Assembly: GCA_020544305.1 (NCBI GenBank) | Contig: CP058667.1 | Coordinates: 620,001-684,000, forward strand | Direction of reading: 5' to 3' | DNA length: 64,000 nt | From: Staphylococcus taiwanensis | GTDB taxonomy: Bacteria > Bacillota > Bacilli > Staphylococcales > Staphylococcaceae | Part shown: one piece after another, positions 54,605 to 63,141 of the stretch | Position numbering within the stretch: position 1 is the stretch's first letter | How the letters are laid out: every line of letters starts with the position of its first letter | Program-made: the position numbers and the translations under genes | Notes under the pieces: generated by a model | The model's input: the letters and a program-made list of their open reading frames with translations, nothing else | Told to the model about the DNA's origin: nothing | The model's database searches: none

Positions 54605-54632
54605 TTGACATGTTTTATAATTTCTATATATT
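54605..54632 (+). promoter_or_regulatory. Sigma-A promoter of the TetR gene
   Basis: TTGACA at 54605-54610 and TATATT at 54627-54632 lie 16 bases apart. The promoter sits just behind the ABC ATPase ribosome site, so a TetR operator here could control both directions. Confidence 0.55.
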
Positions 54633-54722
54633 TAATATAAATAGTTTTAAGTGAATTGGGATTATTTTTTATCAAAACTGAACATTTTTAGTTTAAATGT
54701 TTGGAAAAAGGATGGATTTAAA

Positions 54723-55286
54723 TTGTCTGATATAGAAATAACTGACAAACGTATTGTAAATACAATGAATAATATCAAAAATGGCATGATTAGATTATTA
54801 CAAAAAAAGCAATTCGATAAAATTACAATTAAGGATATTTGTATAGAAAGTGGCATTAGTAGAACAACATTTTACGCCCACTATAAAGATAAAAATGACT
54901 TTATTTTTAGTTATCAAAATTCACTTTTAAAAAAAGGAAAAAAAGAAATTTTAAAAAAAGAATTTCCTAATCAACATGTATTTATTGAAACAATTATTCA
55001 ATATTGGTTAGATGAAGGTAAATTAATATTACTATTACTAGGCGATGACAGTGCTCAGACAGCACATCTACAAATGAAGAAGATATTACAATATAATGTT
55101 GAATTAAAATTGGTGCCTATATTGAATACAAAGACTTTAACGACTAAGGAAAAATATTTTTTACTTATATTTATGAGTAATGCGATATTTGGTATTTTAC
55201 AAGATTGGGTGAAGCGAGGTTGTATCGAAACACCTAAAGAAATAGCTTCAATTATGAATAAACTATTTACAACAGCATTTAAATAA
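54723..55286 (+). CDS. TetR-family transcriptional regulator
   Basis: 187 residues from TTG 54723, chosen because AAAGGATGG is 8 bases upstream; a GTG at 54651 in frame has no site and lies very near the predicted transcription start. The N-terminal helix-turn-helix is LLQKKQFDKITIKDICIESGISRTTFYAHYKDKNDF (core GISRTTFYAHY). The C-terminal ligand domain is of the TetR_C_8/DhaS-like type. It is divergent from the ABC exporter and is its likely repressor. Terminator GGGACAG/CTGTCCC follows at 55302-55330. Confidence 0.85.
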   Translation: MSDIEITDKRIVNTMNNIKNGMIRLLQKKQFDKITIKDICIESGISRTTFYAHYKDKNDFIFSYQNSLLKKGKKEILKKEFPNQHVFIETIIQYWLDEGKLILLLLGDDSAQTAHLQMKKILQYNVELKLVPILNTKTLTTKEKYFLLIFMSNAIFGILQDWVKRGCIETPKEIASIMNKLFTTAFK

Positions 55287-55301
55287 CATTGTAAAATCAG
55301 C

Positions 55302-55330
55302 GGGGACAGTGAAATCTGTCCCATTTTTTC
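55302..55330 (+). terminator. Terminator of the TetR gene
   Basis: The perfect 7-bp stem GGGACAG/CTGTCCC has a 6-base loop, followed by TTTTTT. Confidence 0.85.
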
Positions 55331-55580
55331 ATATTTATATAACATTATATTTACAAAAAATGGGAAGAGAAGAACTAGATAGAATAAATAAGTTTAAAGA
55401 TACTTTTAACATTGCATAGCCAAAAAGATCTTCAAAAAATAAAAATATTTCAAATTCGAGGTTTTTTACTTGTAATTATGAGTTAGTTGTTTTATTATAC
55501 TAAGTATAATAATTATACAAACTATAAAACTTCTTCTTAGTGATGTAGTTTCATAATTTAAAAAATGGAGGTATGTAAAC

Positions 55581-56096
55581 ATGGCTAATTTTAATTTAGA
55601 TCCAGTACATTCAGGAGTAAACTTTTCTATTCAACACTTAGTAGTATCAAACGTTAAAGGACGTTTTAATGAATTTGACGCTAACATCACAGGTGATTTC
55701 AATGATTTAAGTTCATTACAAGGTACATTTACAGTACAAGCAAATTCAATCGACACTAAAGTAGGTGATCGTGATAATCATCTTAAAAGCGCTGATTTCT
55801 TAGATGTTGAAAAATATCCAGAAATTAAATTTGAAATTACAAAAGTTGATGAAAAATCAGTAACTGGTAATTTAACTATGAAAGATCAAACACATGAAGA
55901 AACATTTGATTTAGATTACAAAGGCATTAGTTTAAATCCATTAAATGGTAAAAATACTGCTGGTTTAGTTATTACTGGTGAACTTAACCGTGAAAAATAT
56001 GGAATTACATTCAATCAACAACTAGAAACTGGTGGTTTCTTATTAGGTAAAGATTTAAATGTTGAATTCGATTTAGAATTCCCAATTGAAGACTAA
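55581..56096 (+). CDS. YceI-family polyisoprenoid-binding protein
   Basis: 171 residues, all one YceI domain: DPVHSGVNFSIQHLVVSNVKGRF at the start (core DPVHSGVNFSIQHL), DNHLKSADFLDVEKYPEIKF in the middle and KYGITFNQQLETGGFLLG before the end. There is no signal peptide, so it is cytosolic. YceI lipocalin-like proteins bind polyisoprenoids or fatty amides. AAATGGAGGT precedes ATG 55581. Monocistronic. Confidence 0.9.
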   Translation: MANFNLDPVHSGVNFSIQHLVVSNVKGRFNEFDANITGDFNDLSSLQGTFTVQANSIDTKVGDRDNHLKSADFLDVEKYPEIKFEITKVDEKSVTGNLTMKDQTHEETFDLDYKGISLNPLNGKNTAGLVITGELNREKYGITFNQQLETGGFLLGKDLNVEFDLEFPIED

Positions 56097-56130
56097 TCAT
56101 AAATAATAGTCGCCATTCGATATATCACAC

Positions 56131-56183
56131 ACTCCCTTCAATTCAAGCATTGATGAAATGTTGAATTTGAGGGGAGTTTTTCT
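56131..56183 (+). terminator. Terminator of the yceI gene
   Basis: ACTCCCTTCAATTCAAGCATT pairs with AATGTTGAATTTGAGGGGAGT (written as stem halves), followed by TTTTTC. Confidence 0.9.
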
Positions 56184-56313
56184 TAGTATTTTTTAATGAA
56201 AATGTTAAATCTATTTGGCTAACTTGAAGACATTTAATTATATTTTTGTATTTAAAATAAATAACTGTTAAATTCATAGAGAGTATTTTAAAAAAGTAAC
56301 TAGGGGGATATAT

Positions 56314-56787
56314 ATGTCAATTCAGATAAAAGATAATAAAATCATATTTACTAGAACGTTTGACGCACCAATAAAAGATGTTTTTGACGCTTATACTACG
56401 AAATCACTATTTGAACAATGGTTCCATCCTCAAGGTGGACAAACAAAGGTTTATCGTTTTAATCCAGTTGCCGGTGGTGACGCTTTCTTTGCGATAGAAA
56501 TGCCAGAACAAACAAGTTATACATTGACAGAGTATAAACGGGTGGATAAACCTAATCATGTTGAATACTTTGATTTCTTTGCCACGTCTCAAGGTGAAAA
56601 AGATACGACGTTACCTGGTATGCAAATTTTCATGGATTTCACTTCAGAATCAGAACAACGCACGAGTGTAACATCAACTTCCGTCTTTCCTTCGAAAGAT
56701 GCCGCTCAACAAGCACTTGATATGGGCGTTGAAGCGGGTATGAATTCTACGTTAGACCAACTTGAAAAATTATTAAAACGAAAATAG
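56314..56787 (+). CDS. SRPBCC/AHSA1-domain protein
   Basis: 157 residues: the whole protein is one START-like SRPBCC domain of the AHSA1 type, with FTRTFDAPIKDVFDAYT, FEQWFHPQGG and the C-terminal helix GMNSTLDQLEKLL. AGGGGGA precedes ATG 56314. Proteins of this type bind small hydrophobic ligands; the ligand is not known. The next gene, a small membrane protein, begins 65 bp later. Confidence 0.85.
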   Translation: MSIQIKDNKIIFTRTFDAPIKDVFDAYTTKSLFEQWFHPQGGQTKVYRFNPVAGGDAFFAIEMPEQTSYTLTEYKRVDKPNHVEYFDFFATSQGEKDTTLPGMQIFMDFTSESEQRTSVTSTSVFPSKDAAQQALDMGVEAGMNSTLDQLEKLLKRK

Positions 56788-56852
56788 TCATAAGGATGTC
56801 AATTTTTGGGAAATAATTTAAGATATAATGAAGGTGAAAAGAGGTTGATAAA

Positions 56853-57035
56853 ATGAAATCAAGATATTTAAAAGTATTAGTATTATTTTCATTTAGTACT
56901 TTAATACCTTCATTATTATTAAATTCAAAATGTATCGGTAGTTCTACGATTAAATACATTTTAAGAACAGTCTTAGGATACGGTATCTTTGCCTGTGGCT
57001 TACGTTATTTATCTAAATTTAAACGAATGCAGTAA
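56853..57035 (+). CDS. 60-residue two-helix membrane protein, unknown
   Basis: ATG 56853 is preceded by AAAAGAGG at normal spacing. Two hydrophobic segments (about residues 8-24 and 34-50) and basic ends (MKSRYLK, KFKRMQ). A terminator lies 13 bp after the stop. I do not recognise it. The good ribosome site and terminator support a real gene. Confidence 0.6.
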   Translation: MKSRYLKVLVLFSFSTLIPSLLLNSKCIGSSTIKYILRTVLGYGIFACGLRYLSKFKRMQ

Positions 57036-57048
57036 ATATACTGTGAAT

Positions 57049-57091
57049 GAGACAGAAATCTTTGAGCAATTTTAGATTTCTGTCTCTTTTT
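57049..57091 (+). terminator. Terminator of the small membrane protein gene
   Basis: GAGACAGAAATCT pairs with AGATTTCTGTCTC, followed by TTTTT. Confidence 0.93.
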
Positions 57092-57180
57092 ATGAGCAAT
57101 TTTAAAATAAACGCTATGATTGTAGAACTTATCAATATATAATTGGGAAGTAATTTTTACTAGTTATAGGGGGAGCGTAA

Positions 57181-58002
57181 ATGTTGAAGAACAACAAAAC
57201 GATTGATGACACGCATGCTACGCGACATATTGTTGAAGCGGCTGTAGATCAAGTACAAACCAAAGAGATTATGGCTACTCAAACACCTGGACGTTATGCT
57301 TTAAAAGCCATAATGTCAGGATTTTTATTAGCTATTGTGACTGTATTTATGTTAGCTATTAAAACACAGTTTGCAGGAACAAATGAAGGCTTAGTTAATT
57401 TATTAGGTGCGATTGCATTTAGTTTGGCTTTAGCATTAATTGTATTGACTAATTCTGAATTATTAACAAGTAATTTTATGTATTTAACCGTAGGCTGGTA
57501 TTATAAAGCAATATCGATTAATAAAATGTTATTTATTTTCTTATTTTGCTTTATCGGTAATATAATTGGGGGCTTCATTTTATTCTTTTTAATGAAAGGT
57601 ACTCACATTATGACACCTGAAATGATTGCTAGTCTAAGTAAAACGGTACATATGAAAACAGTAGAATCTACATGGTTAAATATACTAGTTAAAGGTATTT
57701 TCTGTAATTTCTTTATTAATATTGGCATTTTTGTTTCTATGCTATTTAAAGAAGGCTTAGCAAAAGCATTCTTTATTGCAGCAGGTGTAATAGTGTTCGT
57801 ATTTATGGGTTATGAACACGTTGTTTTTAATGCTGGATTGTATGCAGGAATGATGTTTTACAATATAGATGCATTGTCATGGTTAGATGTTGCAAAAAAT
57901 ATCGTTTTCGCTTTAATAGGTAACTACATTGGTGGTGGCATCTTTGTAGGGATGGTATATGCATATCTTAATGGCACACGTGATAGTTTGAAATCTAAAT
58001 AA
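57181..58002 (+). CDS. nirC: Formate/nitrite transporter family channel (NirC)
   Basis: 273 residues. Six membrane helices of the FNT fold after a 45-residue N-terminal region; conserved segments SGFLLAIVTVF, NSELLTSNFMYLTVG and NIGGGIFVG-like GNYIGGGIFVG. AGGGGGAGCG precedes ATG 57181. It moves nitrite (or formate) across the membrane and stands ahead of the sirB, nirBD, sumT genes, so nitrite is the likely substrate. Confidence 0.9.
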   Translation: MLKNNKTIDDTHATRHIVEAAVDQVQTKEIMATQTPGRYALKAIMSGFLLAIVTVFMLAIKTQFAGTNEGLVNLLGAIAFSLALALIVLTNSELLTSNFMYLTVGWYYKAISINKMLFIFLFCFIGNIIGGFILFFLMKGTHIMTPEMIASLSKTVHMKTVESTWLNILVKGIFCNFFINIGIFVSMLFKEGLAKAFFIAAGVIVFVFMGYEHVVFNAGLYAGMMFYNIDALSWLDVAKNIVFALIGNYIGGGIFVGMVYAYLNGTRDSLKSK

Positions 58003-58010
58003 TAAGATAA

Positions 58011-58058
58011 GAAGGTTGCGTTATCGTCACGAAATGTGAGTTGATAGCACAACCTTTT
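58011..58058 (+). terminator. Terminator of nirC
   Basis: AAGGTTGCG-TTATC pairs with GATAGCACAACCTT, followed by TTTTTTC. Confidence 0.85.
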
Positions 58059-58197
58059 TTCTTTATGAAAAGTAAAATAACATTAGTATAAGAGTTGACT
58101 AAACATTAGTTAAAACATATCATTTTAATCAACATTATAAATTTCAATGAACTCATTTTCAAAAATAAAATAGTCCATTATAAAGGGGATGAAACAT

Positions 58198-58914
58198 TTG
58201 GTAGCGAATATATTAGTGGCGCATGGCATGAGAAAAGGTGATCAAAATAAAGCGTTAGGGGAATTCTTAGACCGTTTACTTAGTGATGAAACGTATGAAT
58301 ATGAACTCGCGTTTATTGAAAGTGAAGAAAAGAGTATCGAAAATACAATAGGTCGTTTAATTAAGCAAGGTGAAACAAAGTTTAAAGTTGTACCCCTATT
58401 AATCTTTTCAGCAATGCATTATATCGTTGATGTTCCTGAAATTCTAGAACGTATCAAAAAAGAACATTCAGAAATAAGTTATGAGATTAGTGAGCCACTT
58501 GGAACACATGACTATATGGTTGATTTAGTTGAAAAACGTATTCAAGATGTTGAAATTACTTCACCCTCTAATTATGCGATTGTATTAATTGCCCATGGCA
58601 GTTTCTCATATACGAAAGCGCATGATGAGTTGAAGGAATTTAGTGAAAAAATGAATCAGCCAGTACCTATTTATTGTCGTACGTTGTATGGTGATATTAC
58701 TTTTAGAAATGATTTAGATCAACTTTCGCAAGACTATGATGAACTGATTGTGGTGCCGATGTTCTTATACGATGGACGACTTGTGAATAAGGTAAAACGA
58801 CTTATTTCAGAAATGGAGATTAAGGGGACACTTCATATTACACCGTCTATTAATTTCGACAATATTTTGAAGGAAATTATCAGTGAACGTTTAAATCAAT
58901 TAACATTCGAATAG
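58198..58914 (+). CDS. sirB: Sirohydrochlorin ferrochelatase (CbiX/SirB family)
   Basis: 238 residues from TTG 58198. The upstream ATG 58189 directly follows AAAGGGG (zero spacing), while TTG is 9 bases away, so TTG is the likely start. Two CbiX repeats are visible, each with a His-Gly metal-site motif (LVAHGMRKGDQ, LIAHGSFSYTK). It inserts iron in sirohydrochlorin to give siroheme, the cofactor of NirB. In S. aureus the equivalent gene is known as nirR or sirB. Confidence 0.87.
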   Translation: MVANILVAHGMRKGDQNKALGEFLDRLLSDETYEYELAFIESEEKSIENTIGRLIKQGETKFKVVPLLIFSAMHYIVDVPEILERIKKEHSEISYEISEPLGTHDYMVDLVEKRIQDVEITSPSNYAIVLIAHGSFSYTKAHDELKEFSEKMNQPVPIYCRTLYGDITFRNDLDQLSQDYDELIVVPMFLYDGRLVNKVKRLISEMEIKGTLHITPSINFDNILKEIISERLNQLTFE

Positions 58915-58921
58915 CATCTAA

Positions 58922-58957
58922 AAAGCTGAGGCACAATGGTGTTTCAGCTCTTTTTTA
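58922..58957 (+). terminator. Terminator of sirB
   Basis: AGCTGA-G-CAC pairs with GTG-TTCAGCT, followed by TTTTTT. It separates sirB from nirB. Confidence 0.85.
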
Positions 58958-59112
58958 TTATGATAGTAGATTATTAGGTTAACCATTTGAAAATGTATGG
59001 TCGCTATATTGAAAAAACGCATATAGAGTTCCTTGCAATCAATGATAATGCGCATAAATAAACGTTGAATTAAGCTTCAGTATACTATTTGCCTAGGCTA
59101 TATCGGACATAA

Positions 59113-59179
59113 GGGAATTCCCCGATTTTACATCAATTTGTGAAATTCATCACATTATGAAGGAAATTTGTTATAGAAT
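59113..59179 (+). promoter_or_regulatory. nirB promoter with two putative operators
   Basis: The perfect palindrome GGGAATTCCC is at 59113-59122, TGTGA-N6-TCACA at 59139-59154, and a -10 TATAGAAT at 59172-59179. GC-rich palindromes of the first type are bound by the oxygen/nitrate regulator NreC in staphylococci; the second matches ArcR/CRP-type and resembles Rex sites. Binding is inference. Confidence 0.6.
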
Positions 59180-59278
59180 AGCAGTGAAGAAATCAATGTT
59201 GAATTTCAAACATTTAATAATAACGGATATTGCAAATAGAAAATAAGTAAATTTTAAGTGATAAAAGGGGCATATTTT

Positions 59279-61690
59279 ATGACTAAACAAAAGCTAGTAA
59301 TGATTGGAAACGGCATGGCAGGTTTAAGAACAATCGAAGAAATACTTGAACGTTCAGACACTCAATTTGATATTACAATTATTGGTAAAGAACCTTATCC
59401 AAATTATAACAGAATTATGTTGTCCAATATTTTACAAAAGAAAATGACTGTTGAAGAAACAATCATGAATCCATATGAATGGTATGAAGAAAATAACATT
59501 CAGTTAATTGTTAACGATCCAGTTGAAACAGTTGATCGTTCCGCTCAAACGGTAACAACTTCAAAAGGTATTGAAGTTAAATACGATATCTGTATTTTTG
59601 CAACTGGTTCAAGTGCATTTGTATTACCAATACCTGGTTCTGATTTACCAAGTGTGATTGGTTGGAGAACAATCGAAGATACTGAACGTATGATTGACAT
59701 CGCTAAAACGAAAAAAAGAGCAGTCGTAATTGGTGGTGGATTGTTAGGACTTGAATGTGCAAGAGGTCTTATGGACCAAGGTATGGAAGTTACTGTATTA
59801 CACTTAGCAGAATGGCTAATGGAAATGCAGTTAGACCGTAAAGCGGGTGGTATGCTTAAAGCAGATTTAGAACGCCAGGGTATGAATATCGAATTACAAG
59901 CAAACTCTAAAGAAATTATCGGTAAAGATGATGTTGAAGCGATTAAATTGGCAGATGGAAGAGTGATTGAAACAGATTTAGTCGTTATGGCAGTAGGTAT
60001 TCGTCCATTCACACAAGTTGCACTTGATGCAGGCCTAGAAGTGAATAGAGGTATCGTCGTTAATGATTATTTACAAACATCAGATCCAAATATTTACGCT
60101 GTCGGTGAATGTTCAGAACATAATGGCAAAGTATATGGTTTAGTTGCACCGCTTTATGAACAAGGTAAAGTGTTAGCTGACTACTTAACTGGTAAAGAAA
60201 CAGAAGGCTACAAAGGTTCTACAACGTTCACTTCATTAAAAGTATCTGGGTGTGATTTATACAGTGCAGGACAAATTGTTGAAAATGATAATGTACATGG
60301 CATTGAAATTTTCAATAGTGTAGATAACATTTACAAAAAAGTGTATTTAAGTGATGGTCAAGTTGTTGGAGCTGTGTTGTACGGTGATACTGACGATGGT
60401 TCAAGATTTTATAACATGATGAAAAAACATGAATCTTTAGAAGACTATACATTAGTTTCATTATTATACAAAGGCGGAGAAGAAGCGGTAACATCAATCG
60501 CTGATATGCCAGATGATGAAACGATTTGTGGTTGTAATGGTGTTGACAAAGGTACGATCGTGAATGCAATTACTACGAAAGGTCTAACGTCTGTTGATGA
60601 AGTAACAAAAGCAACAAAAGCAGGTAACTCATGTGGTAAATGTAAAGGTCAAATCGGTGAGTTATTACAATGCACATTAGGTGATGACTTTGTAGCAGCA
60701 AAACCAACTGGTATTTGTGCATGTACAGACTTAACACGTGATCAAATTGTTACGCAAATCAGAGCTAAAGGCCTTAAAACATCTAAAGAAGTGCGTCATG
60801 TACTCGATTTCAAAGATAAAAATGGTTGCCCTAAATGTCGACCAGCAATTAACTACTATTTAAATATGGTATATCCGCATGATCACCAAGATGAAAAAGA
60901 ATCACGATTCGCAAATGAACGTTACCATGCTAATATTCAAAATGATGGTACATTCTCTGTTATTCCACAAATGCGTGGTGGCGTAACAGATGCTGATCAA
61001 TTGATTAGATTAGGCGAAGTTGCTAAAAAATACAACGTACCTTTAGTTAAAGTAACAGGTTCACAACGTGTTGGTTTATACGGATTGAAAAAAGAAGAAT
61101 TACCTCAAGTTTGGAAAGATTTAGGTATGCGTTCAGCATCAGCCTATGGTAAGAAAACACGTTCTGTTAAAAGTTGTGTCGGTAAAGAATTCTGTCGATT
61201 TGGTACACAATATACTACACGCTTAGGTATTCGTTTAGAAAAAACATTTGAATACATCGACACACCACATAAATTTAAAATGGGTGTATCTGGTTGCCCA
61301 CGTAGTTGTGTTGAATCTGGTGTTAAAGATTTTGGTGTTATCTCAGTAGAAAATGGATATCAAATTTATATTGGCGGTAACGGAGGTACAGACGTTACTG
61401 TAGGTAAATTGTTAACGACTGTTGAAACAGAAGATGATGTTATCCAATTATGTGGTGCATTAATGCAATATTATCGTGAAACAGGTATTTACGCAGAAAG
61501 AACTGCACCTTGGTTAAATCGTTTAGGCTTTGAAAACGTCAAAGAAGTGTTATTAGATCCTGAACGTCAAAAAGAATTATTTGATAGAATTATGGATGCT
61601 AAAAAAGCGATTGATGGACATGGCGAACCTTGGGAAGCAATCGTTGAAGATAAAGAAGCTCAAAAAATCTTTGAAGTTGAGAGGGTGTAA
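59279..61690 (+). CDS. nirB: NADH-dependent nitrite reductase large subunit
   Basis: 803 residues from ATG 59279, with AAAAGGGG 8 bases upstream. N-terminal FAD domain (GNGMAGLR), NAD domain (GGGLLGLECARGL near residue 155), [2Fe-2S] BFD region (CGCNG at about 416, CGKCKGQ and CACTDLTR near 480) and a C-terminal nitrite/sulfite reductase domain with siroheme/[4Fe-4S] cysteines SCVGKEFC (about 631) and SGCPRSC (about 670). It reduces nitrite to ammonia in the cytosol with NirD and NADH. Length is normal. Confidence 0.94.
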   Translation: MTKQKLVMIGNGMAGLRTIEEILERSDTQFDITIIGKEPYPNYNRIMLSNILQKKMTVEETIMNPYEWYEENNIQLIVNDPVETVDRSAQTVTTSKGIEVKYDICIFATGSSAFVLPIPGSDLPSVIGWRTIEDTERMIDIAKTKKRAVVIGGGLLGLECARGLMDQGMEVTVLHLAEWLMEMQLDRKAGGMLKADLERQGMNIELQANSKEIIGKDDVEAIKLADGRVIETDLVVMAVGIRPFTQVALDAGLEVNRGIVVNDYLQTSDPNIYAVGECSEHNGKVYGLVAPLYEQGKVLADYLTGKETEGYKGSTTFTSLKVSGCDLYSAGQIVENDNVHGIEIFNSVDNIYKKVYLSDGQVVGAVLYGDTDDGSRFYNMMKKHESLEDYTLVSLLYKGGEEAVTSIADMPDDETICGCNGVDKGTIVNAITTKGLTSVDEVTKATKAGNSCGKCKGQIGELLQCTLGDDFVAAKPTGICACTDLTRDQIVTQIRAKGLKTSKEVRHVLDFKDKNGCPKCRPAINYYLNMVYPHDHQDEKESRFANERYHANIQNDGTFSVIPQMRGGVTDADQLIRLGEVAKKYNVPLVKVTGSQRVGLYGLKKEELPQVWKDLGMRSASAYGKKTRSVKSCVGKEFCRFGTQYTTRLGIRLEKTFEYIDTPHKFKMGVSGCPRSCVESGVKDFGVISVENGYQIYIGGNGGTDVTVGKLLTTVETEDDVIQLCGALMQYYRETGIYAERTAPWLNRLGFENVKEVLLDPERQKELFDRIMDAKKAIDGHGEPWEAIVEDKEAQKIFEVERV

Positions 61691-61693
61691 ACG

Positions 61694-62008
61694 ATGAAAT
61701 CTATGGAAAAAGTTAAAGTTACGACATTAGAAGAATTAACACCATTAATTGGTAAAAAAGTAATTGTTGATGGTAAAGAAATTGGCATTTTCTTAACTGA
61801 AAGTGGAGACATTCATGCAATTAATAATATTTGTCCTCATAAACAAGGGCCTTTATCAGAAGGAACAGTGAGTGGTGACTATGTTTATTGCCCACTACAT
61901 GATCAAAAAATCGATTTGAGAAGTGGCGAAGTACAAGAACCAGATACGGGGTGTGTGGAAACATATCAAGTTGAAGTCATCGATGGAGACGTTTATGTAT
62001 GTCTATAA
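61694..62008 (+). CDS. nirD: Nitrite reductase small subunit
   Basis: 104 residues. The Rieske-type 2Fe-2S ligands are complete: CPHKQG (Cys-x-His) and CPLH (Cys-x-x-His). GAGAGGGTG precedes ATG 61694, 3 bp after the nirB stop, and the end overlaps sumT by 10 bp. It works with NirB in the cytoplasmic complex. The full cluster is less common in NirD proteins of Gram-negatives, which often lack the ligands. Confidence 0.93.
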   Translation: MKSMEKVKVTTLEELTPLIGKKVIVDGKEIGIFLTESGDIHAINNICPHKQGPLSEGTVSGDYVYCPLHDQKIDLRSGEVQEPDTGCVETYQVEVIDGDVYVCL

Positions 62009-62943
62009 ATGAGAAAGCAAAGGTATATTTGATTGGTGCGGGTCCTGGTAATCCGAACCTTTTAACTAAAAAAGCAGAGCGATGCATTAAGAAAGCAGAC
62101 GTTATTCTGTATGATCGTTTAGTAAACCCGCTTATACTTCAATATGCACCAGCTGATGCTGAAATCATTGATGTAGGGAAAAAACCTTATGCGAAACATA
62201 TTCAGCAAGACGAGATTAATTTGAAAATCGTTGAGGCCGCAAAAAAGTATCAAACGGTAATACGTCTTAAAGGTGGCGATCCAGCGATATTTGGTCGTGT
62301 TACTGAAGAAGTAAATACTTTAAAAGACTATGGCATTAACTATGAAATTATTCCTGGTGTCACGTCAGCGAGTGCTGCTGTTGCAACAATGGACTTAGGT
62401 TTGACAATGAGAGCAGTAGCATCAAGTGTTACATTTTCGACAGGTCATTTCAAAGATTCAATCAATCAAGAAACGGATATTCGTAATCTCATTAATGGTG
62501 GTACGTTAGCTATTTATATGGGAATTAAACGATTGGGCCGTATCATAGAACAAATCAAAGCATATACTATGGAAGATTATTCGATTGCAATTGTCTTTAA
62601 TGCAACGTGCTATAACCAACGGGTTGTTATTGGTAAATTAAGCACGATTGAACAGCAATTACAGCATCTTAACTTAGAAGGTGAGCCAGGTATCTGTATA
62701 TTAGGTGACATTGTCAATCACATTGATAAAAATGAAGTAATGGTACAAGAACATGAGAGTAATGAAGATGACACAATATACGTTATCCATGGCTCAAAAG
62801 AGGACGCTTTGTTAAAAGCTGAAGAATTAGCTGAAATAGGCCATCGTTGCTTATTGCATATTGATGAAAGTTACCATCCATCACAACAGCAACTCTATAA
62901 ACAAATGATTCATAACAATAAAATTAAATATATCCATTTATAA
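61999..62943 (+). CDS. Uroporphyrinogen-III C-methyltransferase (siroheme synthesis)
   Basis: 314 residues. SUMT motifs: VYLIGAGPGNPNLLTKKA, VIRLKGGDPAIFGR, IIPGVTSASAAVATMDLGLTMR and TLAIYMGIKRL. It methylates uroporphyrinogen III at C2 and C7 with SAM, giving precorrin-2, which leads to siroheme. It overlaps nirD by 10 bp, so translation is coupled. The C-terminal 70 residues after the methyltransferase domain (QEHESNEDDTIYVIHGSKEDALL) look like an extra tail of uncertain role, with no NAD-dependent dehydrogenase. Confidence 0.92.
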   Translation: MSINEKAKVYLIGAGPGNPNLLTKKAERCIKKADVILYDRLVNPLILQYAPADAEIIDVGKKPYAKHIQQDEINLKIVEAAKKYQTVIRLKGGDPAIFGRVTEEVNTLKDYGINYEIIPGVTSASAAVATMDLGLTMRAVASSVTFSTGHFKDSINQETDIRNLINGGTLAIYMGIKRLGRIIEQIKAYTMEDYSIAIVFNATCYNQRVVIGKLSTIEQQLQHLNLEGEPGICILGDIVNHIDKNEVMVQEHESNEDDTIYVIHGSKEDALLKAEELAEIGHRCLLHIDESYHPSQQQLYKQMIHNNKIKYIHL

Positions 62944-62956
62944 GTCATCTCTATGA

Positions 62957-62999
62957 AGCTGGACAATGAATTCGTCATGAATTATGTCCGGCTTTTTTC
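62957..62999 (+). terminator. Terminator of the nirBD-sumT operon
   Basis: AGCTGGACA pairs with TGTCCGGCT, followed by TTTTTTC. Confidence 0.82.
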
Positions 63000-63023
63000 T
63001 TTTTCAGGGATTCCGCTACACAA

Positions 63024-63069
63024 ATTAGGACATTCCCTAATACCTAATGCATGTGAAAAAATGTACAAT
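63024..63069 (+). promoter_or_regulatory. narG promoter with NreC-like palindrome
   Basis: ATTAGGACATTCCCTAAT at 63024-63041 is an imperfect dyad of the type bound by NreC before narG. A TACAAT -10 is at 63064-63069. Binding is inference. Confidence 0.5.
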
Positions 63070-63141
63070 CAAATTAAGTTAAATAGTTAACGGCAGAACG
63101 AACTAAGCTTATTACCTTTTACGGTAGGAGGATTCATATAG

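Noticed and set aside
55353..55420. 17-codon open frame downstream of the TetR gene
   Set aside because: Too short, no clear ribosome site.
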